Assembly: GCA_016703765.1 (NCBI GenBank)
Contig: JADJBL010000009.1
Coordinates: forward strand, 1 to 64,000
DNA length: 64,000 bases
From: Saprospirales bacterium
Lineage (GTDB): Bacteria; Bacteroidota; Bacteroidia; Chitinophagales; Saprospiraceae
Reading direction: 5' to 3'
Part shown: piece by piece, positions 25,017-33,967 of the stretch
Layout: each line of letters starts with the position of its first letter
How positions within the stretch are numbered: the first letter of the stretch is position 1
Program-made: the position numbers and the translations under genes
Notes under the pieces: generated by a model
What the model was told of the DNA's origin: nothing
The model's input: only the letters and a program-made list of their open reading frames with translations
The model's database searches: none

Positions 25017-26639
25017 ATGTCGTTTTCTACCAAAATACTGCTGGCTCTCTTCGTTGTCCTGTTGCTGCCCGCTCTGCTCATCAACCTGGGCCTGATGTCC
25101 TTTATAGACGACGAGGGAATCAGGTCTTTGGTGGCGCTGGAGATGAGGCTGTCGGGCAATTACATGGCGCCTACAATGAACGGGGAGTGGTATTACAACA
25201 AACCGCCACTATTCAACTGGATACTACTTGGGTATTACCAGGTGTTCGGGGTCTGGGAGGAATGGGTGCCCAGGCTGGCCACGGTCGTTTCCCTTTTGGG
25301 GTACGCAGGGACGATCTATTACTTTTTCCAGAAACACGGTTCCGTCCGCATGGCCCTGGTCAATGCCATGGCCTTTATCACCTGCGGCCGGGTGCTGTTG
25401 TGGGACAGCCAGCTTGGGCTTATCGACATCACCTTTTCCTGGGTCACGTTTCTGTCCTTTATGGCGCTTTACCACGCTTTCGAGAAAAAGCGCTGGTGGA
25501 CGCTTTTCCTTCTGACCTATTTATTAACCGCGGTGGGTTTCATGATGAAAGGCCTGCCCTCAGTCGTTTTCCAGGGACTTACGCTGTCTGCCTGGTTTGC
25601 CTACAAACGCGCCTGGCGGCCGTTTTTCTCCCTTGCCCACGTAGCGGGCGGGCTGCTGGCCATGGCGCTGATCGGCCTGTATTACTGGCAGTATAGCCAT
25701 TACCACCGCCTCGACGAGATATTACTGACCCTTTTCTCGGAATCTTCGAAACGGACGGTAGCCGAATACGGCTGGTGGAAAACCATCCTGCATCTTTTCA
25801 CCTTCCCTTTTGAAATGGTGTACCACTTTCTGCCCTGGTCGCTGGGCATATTGCTGGTCTTTCACCGCAAGGTATGGGCCTGGCTCCGGGAAGACCCCTT
25901 TGTCTTTTTCCTGTTCCTGGTTTTTGCCGTCAATATCGTGTTGTACTGGACTTCGGTTGGCGTGTATCCCCGCTATTTGCTCATGCATGCGCCGTTGCTG
26001 TTCGGGGTGTTTTTTTATTTACTCGAAAAACACAGCGCCGAAAAGTCGCTCCATGCCAGGACTTTGGAGGCGATCTGGGGTGGGCTGCTCGTGCTCTTCT
26101 TTGCCGCTTCCCTGCTTCCCTTGTTTTGGGATCGCCTCCAATTGACGGAGGGATATTGGTGGAAAGGGGGATTGCTCGCCGCGATGATGGGGGCCCTGGT
26201 CGCGGCATATTGGAGATGGCGGGAAGACCGGATTTTTGTCTTGCTCCTTGCGCTTTTGGTTTTTCGGCTGGGGTTCAACTGGTTTGTGCTGCCCGACCGG
26301 CACCGGGAGGACTGGGGCACGGTATGCAAGGAAAAAGCCGTCGATTTGGCCACCCTGCTCAAGGCCGAGCCCCGCTTGTTTATTTACAAGGACACGGGCA
26401 TGACGATCTCGAGCTCCTTTTATTTCACGGCGGTGCGGCAGCGCATTTTGGAAAGGAAGTACTCGGGTTTCGAAGAAGGAGATCTGATCATCATAGACCC
26501 AATTGGGTATCCCGATGTGGATTGGGAGCCAGTGGGGGAGTTGCCGATCCGATTTGAGAAAAAGGTCTTGCAGGTCGGGCGTTTCCGGGAGCGTGTGGAA
26601 CGCGGGGAAATTCCGACTCTTAGCAAGCACACCTTTTAG
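25017..26639 (+). CDS. GT39/ArnT-like membrane glycosyltransferase
   Basis: 540 aa, about 10-12 TM segments. The N-terminal loop carries DDEGIRSLVALEMRLSGNYMAPTMNGEWYYNKPPLFNW, whose DDEG catalytic acid pair and KPPLxxW signature are those of ArnT/PMT-like GT39 enzymes (key residues given; the motif spans residues about 31-69). A periplasmic C-terminal domain follows. These enzymes transfer sugars from polyprenyl-phosphate donors to envelope acceptors (lipid A, proteins, glycolipids). Start ATG 25017 follows the repeat element. It is co-oriented with the other GT39-like gene and probably co-transcribed. Confidence 0.85.
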   Translation: MSFSTKILLALFVVLLLPALLINLGLMSFIDDEGIRSLVALEMRLSGNYMAPTMNGEWYYNKPPLFNWILLGYYQVFGVWEEWVPRLATVVSLLGYAGTIYYFFQKHGSVRMALVNAMAFITCGRVLLWDSQLGLIDITFSWVTFLSFMALYHAFEKKRWWTLFLLTYLLTAVGFMMKGLPSVVFQGLTLSAWFAYKRAWRPFFSLAHVAGGLLAMALIGLYYWQYSHYHRLDEILLTLFSESSKRTVAEYGWWKTILHLFTFPFEMVYHFLPWSLGILLVFHRKVWAWLREDPFVFFLFLVFAVNIVLYWTSVGVYPRYLLMHAPLLFGVFFYLLEKHSAEKSLHARTLEAIWGGLLVLFFAASLLPLFWDRLQLTEGYWWKGGLLAAMMGALVAAYWRWREDRIFVLLLALLVFRLGFNWFVLPDRHREDWGTVCKEKAVDLATLLKAEPRLFIYKDTGMTISSSFYFTAVRQRILERKYSGFEEGDLIIIDPIGYPDVDWEPVGELPIRFEKKVLQVGRFRERVERGEIPTLSKHTF

Positions 26640-26750
26640 CAAATTATTAACAGGTCAATTTATGAATAATAGGTACCTTAACGTTCAAAGGAAGTCTAAA
26701 AGGTGTTTTGCGTATCCCAAAAATCGATTTCACCTTTAAAATCTTGCTTG

Positions 26751-27278
26751 ATGAACAGAGTACTACGGATTTCTGTGTTTAGTACCGTGGCCCTTATGGC
26801 CGGCTTTTTAGTCCAGGCCGGCGACCCTCCCGCATCTCCCTCCGTGGAAAGGTATTGCAACGCCAGGTACGGATTCTGTCTGGATTACCCGGGCGCGGTC
26901 CTCAATCAGAAGCACGTTTCGGAAAACAACGACGGGGTAGCCGTCCTCTCTGCCGACGGCAATTACCAGCTGCGCGTGTACGGTTATTTCAATGTGATGG
27001 GCTGGTCGGTCAGCGAAGAATACCAGGATTTCCTGGAGGTGATCCGCAGCAATAACAATGGCGCCCCGATCAAGGAACTGGAGAAGAATTTCACCGAAGA
27101 CCAGTTTGAAGTGCTTCTTCAGGTCGGAAAGATGCTGCACTACGAAAAGACGATCCTGAAAGGCAATCATTTCATCAGCCTGACGCTGGAAGCCAACCGC
27201 CGCGGCAACCTTTCCTTCGAGGACAGCCAGGTGCAGCTCAAACAGCTGCTGGACGAGACCAACCTGTCCATCAACTGA
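26751..27278 (+). CDS. hypothetical secreted protein
   Basis: 175 aa. Signal peptide (MNRVLRISVFSTVALMAGFLVQA) followed by a compact alpha/beta domain (YCNARYGFCLDYPGAVLNQK, then GVAVLSADGNYQLRVYGYFNVMGWSVSEEYQDFLEVI). Two Cys residues near the mature N-terminus could pair. The pattern 'RYGFCLDYP...SADGNYQLRVYG' resembles uncharacterised periplasmic PsbP-like fold proteins, but I cannot confirm this. ATG 26751 is chosen because it starts the signal peptide; a terminator hairpin follows. Confidence 0.6.
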   Translation: MNRVLRISVFSTVALMAGFLVQAGDPPASPSVERYCNARYGFCLDYPGAVLNQKHVSENNDGVAVLSADGNYQLRVYGYFNVMGWSVSEEYQDFLEVIRSNNNGAPIKELEKNFTEDQFEVLLQVGKMLHYEKTILKGNHFISLTLEANRRGNLSFEDSQVQLKQLLDETNLSIN

Positions 27279-27293
27279 GGTCTTTATCAAGTC

Positions 27294-27318
27294 AAGTGCC
27301 GCCGCAGGCGGCACTTTT
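27294..27318 (+). terminator. intrinsic terminator hairpin
   Basis: AAGTGCCGCC-gca-GGCGGCACTT followed by T's, 16 bp after the 26751 gene and overlapping the stop of the convergent aldehyde dehydrogenase. Confidence 0.75.
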
Positions 27319-28687
27319 AGGCCACATAGATCGTTTTGATATTCACAAATTCCAGTATTCCATACCGGGATAATTCCCTTCCATAACCACTGGTCTTGAT
27401 ACCGCCGAAAGGAAGTCGGGGGTCGGAGCGCACAAACGAATTGACGAAGCAGCTTCCGGCCTCCAGGTCTTTTGCGGCGATGGCTTCGGCGCGGGCCAGG
27501 TCCTGTGAAAACACCGCCGACCCCAACCCGAAAATGCTGTCGTTGGCAATCCGGATGGCATCTCGCTCGTCTTTGGCGCGGATCACGGAGGCCACCGGAC
27601 CGAACAGTTCTTCATCGTATGCGGGCATCCCTTTTTGCACATCCGTGAGGATGGTGGGCGGGTAAAATGCGCCGGGAGCGGGGAGCATTTGTCCGCCCAA
27701 TAAGCATTTCGCGCCTTTTTCCATGCTTTGAAGTACCTGGATGTGAAGTTGTTCCCGAAGATCCAGGCGAGCCAAAGGGCCCATATCCGCGGTGCGGTCG
27801 AAGGGGTCGCCGAGGATGGGTTCGGCCATCCGAACGCGAAAGCGCTCCAGAAATTCGTCGTAGATCGCAGCGACCGGTATGAAGCGTTTTGCCCCGATGC
27901 AGCTCTGCCCCGCGTTGATGAGACGGCTGTAGGCGCATACTTCTGCGGCCAGGTCGAGGTCGGCGTCTTCGAGGATGAGGTAGGCGTCGCTACCGCCGAG
28001 TTCGAGCACCGTTTTTTTGATGTGCTTTCCGGCATGGGCGGCCACGGAACTGCCCGCCTTTTCGCTGCCGGTGAGGGTCACGGCTTTCACCAGCGGGTGT
28101 TCGATCACCCCGGCGACGCGCGATCCCGGGATAGCCAGGTGCGAAAACAGGCCTTCGGGAACCCCGGCCTCCTCGAATACGGATTGAATGGCCCTGGCGC
28201 AGCCCGTGACGTTGGATGCGTGCTTTAGCAAGCCCGCATTGCCAGCCATCAGGGCCGGGGCCGCAAAACGGAACACCTGATAGAAGGGAAAATTCCAGGG
28301 CATCACCGCCAGCAGAACGCCCAAAGGCTGGAAATCGACATAGCTCAGCACCGCATCGGTGGCGATCCTTTCCGGGGCGAGAAAACCGGCGGCGTGCTGA
28401 GCGTAATGGCGGCAGGTCCAGGCGCATTTGGTCACCTCGGCTTCGGCTTCCGACAAAATTTTGCCCATTTCCAGGGTGATGAGCCGTGCAAACTCGTTGC
28501 GTTTTTCATCCAGTATATCGGCGGCTTTTTCCAGATATTTGGCTCGCTCGGAAATCGATACCGTTTTCCAGGTTAAAAATGCCCGGTGGGCTTGTCCGAT
28601 ACGGGATTCCACCTCTTCCGGAGGCATGACCTGGTAGGTGGCGATGAGCGCTTCGGTGGCTGGGTTTATGGATTTGAAATGTTCCAT
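27317..28687 (-). CDS. gabD: NAD(P)-dependent aldehyde dehydrogenase (succinate-semialdehyde type)
   Basis: 456 aa. Catalytic Cys in NAGQSCIGAKRF and catalytic Glu in TVLELGGSDAYLI; cofactor-binding VMPWNFPFYQVFRF and LTGSEKAG are present. The N-terminus (FKSINPATEALIATYQ) and short length match the GabD-like succinate-semialdehyde dehydrogenases. It oxidises an aldehyde to the acid with NAD(P). The exact aldehyde is inferred from family similarity only. ATG start. Convergent with the 26751 gene, divergent from the M14 gene. Confidence 0.88.
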   Translation of the reverse strand: MEHFKSINPATEALIATYQVMPPEEVESRIGQAHRAFLTWKTVSISERAKYLEKAADILDEKRNEFARLITLEMGKILSEAEAEVTKCAWTCRHYAQHAAGFLAPERIATDAVLSYVDFQPLGVLLAVMPWNFPFYQVFRFAAPALMAGNAGLLKHASNVTGCARAIQSVFEEAGVPEGLFSHLAIPGSRVAGVIEHPLVKAVTLTGSEKAGSSVAAHAGKHIKKTVLELGGSDAYLILEDADLDLAAEVCAYSRLINAGQSCIGAKRFIPVAAIYDEFLERFRVRMAEPILGDPFDRTADMGPLARLDLREQLHIQVLQSMEKGAKCLLGGQMLPAPGAFYPPTILTDVQKGMPAYDEELFGPVASVIRAKDERDAIRIANDSIFGLGSAVFSQDLARAEAIAAKDLEAGSCFVNSFVRSDPRLPFGGIKTSGYGRELSRYGILEFVNIKTIYVA

Positions 28688-28764
28688 GGGTATTCTTTTT
28701 TTCCTCTCGGGGAGAAAGGAGAAATTTACATAATTTTAATGAGCGAGTGACTTAAAGAAAGACT

Positions 28765-30195
28765 ATGACCAGATTATTTTTCATCATCCTGATAATAGGA
28801 GGCTACCTGGCTTCCGGCAGCGCCCAATCACCCGGCTGGGCCGACGAATTGCTCAACCGCTACGACCGCTACAAGGAGAAGTCTATCGAGGACCGGCGCT
28901 TCAAGCACGCGGAAATGGCGCCCTTTATCACGGGCCTTTCCGGACGTTCGTGTTTTGAGGTGAAAGAACGCGGCAAATCGATCGAAGGCCGTCCCATCTA
29001 TCTGGTCAAGTATGGAGACGGGCCTGTGAAGGTGTTGCTCTGGTCCCAGATGCACGGGGATGAGCCGACCGCCACGATGGCCTTGCTCGACCTGTTCAAT
29101 TTCCTCAAGGCCGATGACGAATACAACGATTTGAGGGCCTTGATCCGGAAAGAGCTCACCCTGTATGTTCTGCCGATGCTCAACCCCGACGGGGCCGAGT
29201 CTTTTCAGCGCCGCAATGCCATCGACGTCGATATCAACCGCGACGCCCTGAGGCTGCAAACTCCTGAGGGCAAGCTCCTCAAGAAGATCCGCGACGAGGT
29301 CGATGCCGAATGGGGATTCAACCTCCACGACCAGTCGAAATACAACTCCGTGGGTACCACCTCAGGGGAGGCCACCTTCTCCTTTCTGGCCCCCGCCTAC
29401 GACGAGGAAAAAAACATCAACGAGGTCCGGAAGAATGCCATGCAGATGATCTCCGGCCTCAATCGCTGGCTCCAGCAATACATTCCCGGCCAGGTCGGCC
29501 GCTTTGACGACACCTTCGAGCCGCGGGCTTTCGGCGACAATATGCAGAAATGGGGCACCCGCACCATCCTCATCGAATGCGGAGGAATGGACGGCGACCC
29601 CGAAAAGCAGAAGATACGCAGATTGCATTTCGGGCTCTTCCTGGTTGCCTTCGACGCCATCGCCCGAAAATCGTACGAGGCCCAATCCATCCAATCCTAC
29701 CAGGAACTCGACTACAACAACCGCCGGCTTTTCGACCTCCTGATCCGCGACGCCAAGCTCGTGGAAAACGGGAAGAGCTACACCATGGACCTGGCCTTTT
29801 CCAGAAATGAAAACCATATCAACTCCAGCCGCAACTTCTATTACAGCAGCTCCATCAGCGACATGGGCGATCTCTCCACCCACAATGCCTACGAGGAGTT
29901 GTTCGCATCCGGATATACCATCGAGCCCGGCAAGACCTACCCCAGCGTGGTATCCAGCTACTCAGCCCTGAAGAACATGAATTTCAAGGACCTGCATAGC
30001 CAGGGTTATACCGATGTCAAACTGAGCAATCTTCCCGAAAAGAAGGACACCGACCGCCTTCCCTTTCGGGTGCACGCCTCTAACGCCAAAACCCCGAAAA
30101 ACAAGGTCCGCATCGGAGAGAACCCCTCCTTTTTCCTGGTCCGGGACGGAAAAAAGGAGTATGTGGTCGTGAATGGGTTTTTGTATAAAATGTAG
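28765..30195 (+). CDS. secreted M14-family zinc carboxypeptidase
   Basis: 476 aa. Signal peptide (MTRLFFIILIIGGYLASGSAQ). Zinc ligands in SQMHGDEPTA (HxxE) and FNLHDQSKYN (His), substrate-binding NRDA after DVDI, and catalytic Glu in TILIECGGMDG. All of the M14 catalytic set is visible. A C-terminal extension of about 140 residues follows (LDYNNRRLFDLLIRDAKLVE...), commonly seen in Bacteroidota M14 proteins. Peptide substrate unknown. ATG start; the stop codon lies at the edge of an inverted-repeat element. Confidence 0.88.
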   Translation: MTRLFFIILIIGGYLASGSAQSPGWADELLNRYDRYKEKSIEDRRFKHAEMAPFITGLSGRSCFEVKERGKSIEGRPIYLVKYGDGPVKVLLWSQMHGDEPTATMALLDLFNFLKADDEYNDLRALIRKELTLYVLPMLNPDGAESFQRRNAIDVDINRDALRLQTPEGKLLKKIRDEVDAEWGFNLHDQSKYNSVGTTSGEATFSFLAPAYDEEKNINEVRKNAMQMISGLNRWLQQYIPGQVGRFDDTFEPRAFGDNMQKWGTRTILIECGGMDGDPEKQKIRRLHFGLFLVAFDAIARKSYEAQSIQSYQELDYNNRRLFDLLIRDAKLVENGKSYTMDLAFSRNENHINSSRNFYYSSSISDMGDLSTHNAYEELFASGYTIEPGKTYPSVVSSYSALKNMNFKDLHSQGYTDVKLSNLPEKKDTDRLPFRVHASNAKTPKNKVRIGENPSFFLVRDGKKEYVVVNGFLYKM

Positions 30196-30277
30196 AGACG
30201 CGATTAATCGCGTCTCCGCCCAGAAACGCAATGTTTTGCGAAAGCATAACAGAGACGCGATTAATCGCGTCTCTACA
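30191..30277. repeat. 87-bp inverted-repeat element with two perfect GAGACGCGATTAATCGCGTCTC palindromes
   Basis: Each end is a 22-bp perfect palindrome (GAGACGCGATT and complement); the whole element is itself inverted (TGTAGAGACGCG ... CGCGTCTCTACA). A small CGCAA/TTGCG hairpin lies in the middle. It occupies the convergent gap between the M14 gene and the PCS-like gene. GTAGAGACGCG-type palindromes are common dispersed repeats in bacteria. Confidence 0.85.
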
Positions 30278-30282
30278 AGGGA

Positions 30283-30987
30283 TTATTTGAGCGAATCCTT
30301 AATCGTCAGCGCCCCGAAGCCCGCCAGCAAGAGGAGCAATCCCCCATTCAGCATCCGGTTGGTTTCCGGATAGATCCAGAGGATGGCGGCAGAGAGCAGG
30401 AGCCAGAGGAAAGCCAGGGAGAAAGTCAGCCACCTCATGGATTTGGCGCGGCTGGGATAGGCGACCTTGAGGGGTACGAAGTGCAGAATACAGAGTATAA
30501 CGATCACTACGAAATTGGCGGTGGAGGAGAGGTCGAGGACAAAAAAGAGGTAAAAAGCCACGAGGTTCCAAAGCACGGGGAAACCAACGAAATAATAATC
30601 TTCGGAGATCATGCCGTCCTTTCCGTAATACAGGGCGGAAACCACCAGGATCAGCGCGGCGGCCAATTCGTTGAGAGGCGAGGCCATGAGGCCGGCGGCG
30701 TAGATAAAGTATGCCGGGATCAGGGCGTAATTGGCAAAATCAACTACCGCATCGATCATCTTTCCACTCATATTGGGCAATACGGCTTCCACATTCACCC
30801 AGCGCGCCAGGGTGCCGTCGAATCCGTCGATGAACTGGCAGGCGGCCAGCCAGAGCATGGCTTCGCGAAAATGACCCTGCGAAACAGCCAGGAGGGCCAT
30901 GAATCCGGTGACCATCCCGGAGGCGGTGAAGATATGGACGCCCCAGGCGGCCAGTTTTCTGTAAACTGGGAAGGAGTTGCTTTGCAT
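30283..30987 (-). CDS. pcs: CDP-alcohol phosphatidyltransferase, phosphatidylcholine synthase (Pcs)-like
   Basis: 234 aa with about eight TM helices. The CDP-OH-P motif is present as DGFDGTLARW...LPNMSGKMIDAVVDF: both Asp pairs of the signature are intact, with the longer spacing before GxxxD that is characteristic of Pcs enzymes. Pcs condenses choline directly with CDP-diacylglycerol to make phosphatidylcholine in the inner membrane. The family assignment rests on this spacing and length and on the divergent choline-type symporter; other CDP-alcohol substrates remain possible. ATG start at 30987. Shares a 41-bp divergent promoter region with the symporter. Confidence 0.78.
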   Translation of the reverse strand: MQSNSFPVYRKLAAWGVHIFTASGMVTGFMALLAVSQGHFREAMLWLAACQFIDGFDGTLARWVNVEAVLPNMSGKMIDAVVDFANYALIPAYFIYAAGLMASPLNELAAALILVVSALYYGKDGMISEDYYFVGFPVLWNLVAFYLFFVLDLSSTANFVVIVILCILHFVPLKVAYPSRAKSMRWLTFSLAFLWLLLSAAILWIYPETNRMLNGGLLLLLAGFGALTIKDSLK

Positions 30988-31010
30988 GGACCTAAAAATA
31001 AGTAGTTTTG
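30981..31010 (+). promoter_or_regulatory. Bacteroidota promoter of the choline-type symporter
   Basis: TTTG (30981-30984), 18-bp spacer, TAGTTTTG (31003-31010). On the minus strand the same gap has TTTG-N18-TATTTTTA toward pcs, so overlapping divergent promoters are likely. Confidence 0.6.
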
Positions 31011-31028
31011 GTCAGCAACAAAGAAACT

Positions 31029-32644
31029 ATGGCTAATAGCTTGTATCGCCTGCTCGACCGGTACCACCTTCTTCCGACCCTGGTGCTTTTTTTTCTGCTG
31101 TTGATCCTGGCGGGTATCCTGTATTATTTCACGGGGCATGATGTCAACTGGCCTGGTTTTTTTGCTATGATGGGCTTCTACGGGCTTATCTTTTATCTGG
31201 GTTCCTGGGCCGGCAAAATGCGTGCGACGGAAACGGCCGGCAGCCTGATGCTGGCGGGAAGGAACCTCCCCCTCGGGATTTCGGTCTTCACGATGGCAGC
31301 CACCTGGATTGACGGGGGCTATATTCTCGGCTCGGCAGAATACACGGCCGCAGCCAACCAGGGTTTGGTTTGGGTCCAGGCGCCCTGGGGGTATGCCCTG
31401 AGTTTGATCTTCGGAGGCCTGGTTTTTGCCGTTCCAATGCGGAAATATCGCTTCCACACCATACTGGACCCCTGGAGCAGCGATTTGGCAAGCGGGTGGC
31501 CGCCATCCAGTTTCTACCGGCCCTGACCGGCGAACTGTTCTGGTCGGGGGCCATTTTGACCGCATTGGGCATGACCTTTGCGATCGTGCTGGACCTCGAT
31601 ACGCAAAGCGCCATTATCGTTTCGGCGGCTATTGCCGTGGCCTACACCTCTTTGGGCGGCCTCTGGGCGGTGGCTGTTACCGACGTGGCTCAACTGATTA
31701 TTTTAGTGGTGGGGCTTCTGTTCGTCTTGCCGGATGCATTGGGCGAATTGGGCGGCGCTTCGGCGGTATGGTCGGCCTACCAGGCGGAGCGCGGGGCTTC
31801 GGCTACCCTTTTTCCGAGCCGGGAGGCGCTGGGGGATTATTACTGGTATTGGTGGGATTATGCGCTGTTGCTGGTTTGCGGCGGCGTGGCCTGGCAGAGT
31901 TATTTTCAGCGGGTGTTGTCCGCAAAAGATACCCGGACCGCGCGCCGGCTTTCCTACCTGGCAGGGGTGATCTGCCTGTTTGCGGCCATTCCTTCCATCC
32001 TGATCGGCATGGGCGGGTCGCTGACCGACTGGGCAGCCATGGGGCTGCCTTCTCCCGCCAATGACGCCTCGATCCTGCCGCACGTGATCCGCTACCTGAC
32101 CGATCCCTGGGTGGCGACCATCGGCCTGGGCGCCGTAGCGGCCGGGGTCTTGTCTTCGGTCGATGCGTCTATTTTATCCGCATCCTCCATGGCTACCTGG
32201 AATGTTTACCGGCCTTTGGTGAAACCCAAAGCGGATAGCAGGGAGCTTGCCAAGGTGATCAAAAAATGTATCTGGATCATCGGAGTCGCGGCGACCTTGC
32301 TGGCGCTCCGGGTGAAGAGCATTTACGTCCTCTGGGCCCTGTGCAGCGATTTTGTCTATTGCCTGTTATTTCCGGCGCTGGTTGCGGCGCTGTTCGATAA
32401 AAAAGCAAATACCTGGGGGGCGATGGCCGGATTTTTCGTGGCCTTCGTGTTGCGCTTTGGGGGCGGAGAACCCGCGCTGGGCTTGCCTGCGTTACTTCCC
32501 TATCCGATGATGAAAGAGGGGGTGGTGTTGTTTCCGTTTCGCACTTTTTCCATGCTGAGCGGCATGATCACGATATTTGTTGTTTCCCGCCTGAGCGGCA
32601 AATGGTCCCCTCCAAAACCATTAAAGGTGCAAGACCTGGAATAA
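31029..32644 (+). pseudogene. SSS-family symporter resembling the high-affinity choline transporter CHT1, split by a 1-bp deletion
   Basis: Sodium:solute symporter. As sequenced, one frame runs 31029 to about 31473 and the rest of the protein continues in another frame to 32644. The break is at GACCCCTGGAG: one extra C would restore DPLEQRFGKRVAAIQFLPAL. The repaired protein has about 13 TM helices, 538 aa. Segments such as FTMAATWIDGGYILGSAEY, QAPWGYALSLIFGGLVFA, GVAWQSYFQRVLSAKDT, SSVDASILSASSMATWNVY and RFGGGEPALGLPAL match the human/animal choline transporter SLC5A7 family closely from memory. It probably imports choline. The frameshift lies in a homopolymer and may be an assembly error, so the gene may be intact in the cell. 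Confidence 0.75.
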
Positions 32645-32779
32645 TCCTGTCTCCTTTTTTGCTTTGTCCGACTTTCTATTTTATATTTGCTATCAGCTAG
32701 CAATGGTTTCTTCTAGTGCCGGATCCATCCTTTCTTCCGGCTACATTGTTAGCGCCTTCTCGGAGCGTTTTTTAAGTTG

Positions 32780-32813
32780 TAGTTCCCGTAAACTCGGGAA
32801 CTATTTTTTTTTT
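32780..32813 (+). terminator. intrinsic terminator of the symporter gene
   Basis: TAGTTCCCG / CGGGAACTA hairpin followed by about ten T's. It lies in the convergent gap between the symporter and fbp, 135 bp after the symporter stop. Confidence 0.8.
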
Positions 32814-33819
32814 AGTCCGTAGACACCGAGGTATACCGCTGTACAAATTCCTTCATTTCGTCGACCATATCGGGAGAGCCGATGGTGATGGTCGAGCGCT
32901 GGTGCAATTTCTGGGGTTTCATATCCAGGATGCGCTGCAAATTTCCATCGATGGCTTTGCCTCCGGCCTGCTCCACGACAAAGGAGAGGGGATTGCATTC
33001 GTATACGACCCGGAGTTTGCCCTGCGGGTATTTGCGGGTTTGGGGGTAGAGGAAAATACCGCCCTGGAAAAGAATGCGATGGATGTCGGAGACCATGGAG
33101 CCGATATAGCGAAGGCTGAGGTTCATTTCGGAGCAATGGTCGATATAGCGGCGCATTTCCACGTCGAATTTGAGGTAATAGCCCTGGTTGACGGCGTAGT
33201 AGGCGCCGCGGGCAGGGATCTGGATATCGCGGTGGGAAAGGCAAAATTCGCCGATGCTCGGATCGAGGGTAAAGGCGTTTACGCCGTTGCCTGCAGTGTA
33301 GACCAGCAGGGTGGAGGTGCCGTAGAGGACATAACCCGCGGCCACCAGATCGGTTCCTTTTTGCAGAAAATCCTCCATCATGCAGGGGCCGTCCTCCGAG
33401 CTTTTCCGGCGGTAAATGCCGAAGATGGTCCCCACGGAGACATTGACGTCGATATTGGAAGAGCCGTCGAGCGGATCAAAAACGACCACGTATTTGGACG
33501 ATTTGCCGGTTACCGGCGGGATGGGCATGAAGTCCTCGTTTTCCTCGGAGGCGATGCCGCAGCATTCCCCGCTATTCTGAAGGCACTCGATGAGTTTTTC
33601 GTTGGCGTAGAGGTCCAGTTTCTGCACCAGGTCGCCCGATTCGTTTTGGCGGTCGGCCATGCCGAGGACGTTCACCAGTCCGGCCTTGTTGACTTCTCGG
33701 TTTACTATTTTGGCGGCTACGCCGATATCCCGGAGCAATCCGGTCAATTCTCCCGACGCATAGGGGAAATCCTTTTGGCGACGGATGATAAATTCGTCCA
33801 GGGTTACGATCCTGTTCAT
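32812..33819 (-). CDS. fbp: class 1 fructose-1,6-bisphosphatase
   Basis: 335 aa. Hydrolyses fructose-1,6-bisphosphate to fructose-6-phosphate in gluconeogenesis. Signatures: metal site YVVVFDPLDGSSNIDVN with the DPLDGS motif, upstream GIASEENEDF (metal Glu), and substrate region RYIGSMVSDIHRILFQGGIFLYP. Length is normal. ATG start. Divergent from the ABC exporter with closely spaced back-to-back -7 boxes. Confidence 0.95.
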   Translation of the reverse strand: MNRIVTLDEFIIRRQKDFPYASGELTGLLRDIGVAAKIVNREVNKAGLVNVLGMADRQNESGDLVQKLDLYANEKLIECLQNSGECCGIASEENEDFMPIPPVTGKSSKYVVVFDPLDGSSNIDVNVSVGTIFGIYRRKSSEDGPCMMEDFLQKGTDLVAAGYVLYGTSTLLVYTAGNGVNAFTLDPSIGEFCLSHRDIQIPARGAYYAVNQGYYLKFDVEMRRYIDHCSEMNLSLRYIGSMVSDIHRILFQGGIFLYPQTRKYPQGKLRVVYECNPLSFVVEQAGGKAIDGNLQRILDMKPQKLHQRSTITIGSPDMVDEMKEFVQRYTSVSTD

Positions 33820-33872
33820 ACTGTGGTGGTTGAGGTTTTACAATCGTTCAGGTCAGGGCTTGCCTATGGTCC

Positions 33873-33908
33873 CAAAGATAGGGCATTTGGCGGAAATTCC
33901 TACCTTTG
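33873..33908. promoter_or_regulatory. back-to-back -7 boxes for fbp and the ABC exporter
   Basis: TATCTTTG on the minus strand (33873-33880, toward fbp) and TACCTTTG on the plus strand (33901-33908, toward the ABC gene) both match TAnnTTTG; -33 boxes are weak. Their spacing suggests overlapping divergent promoters. Confidence 0.5.
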
Positions 33909-33967
33909 AGGGGTCAACCAACCGGCCGTTCCGGCGGTTTAATGCTTTTATCACTCCAATCCCGAAT

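Noticed and set aside
31465-31480. Programmed ribosomal frameshift in the symporter
   Set aside because: No slippery heptamer or downstream structure; the same type of homopolymer indel recurs in unrelated genes, so an error or mutation is simpler.
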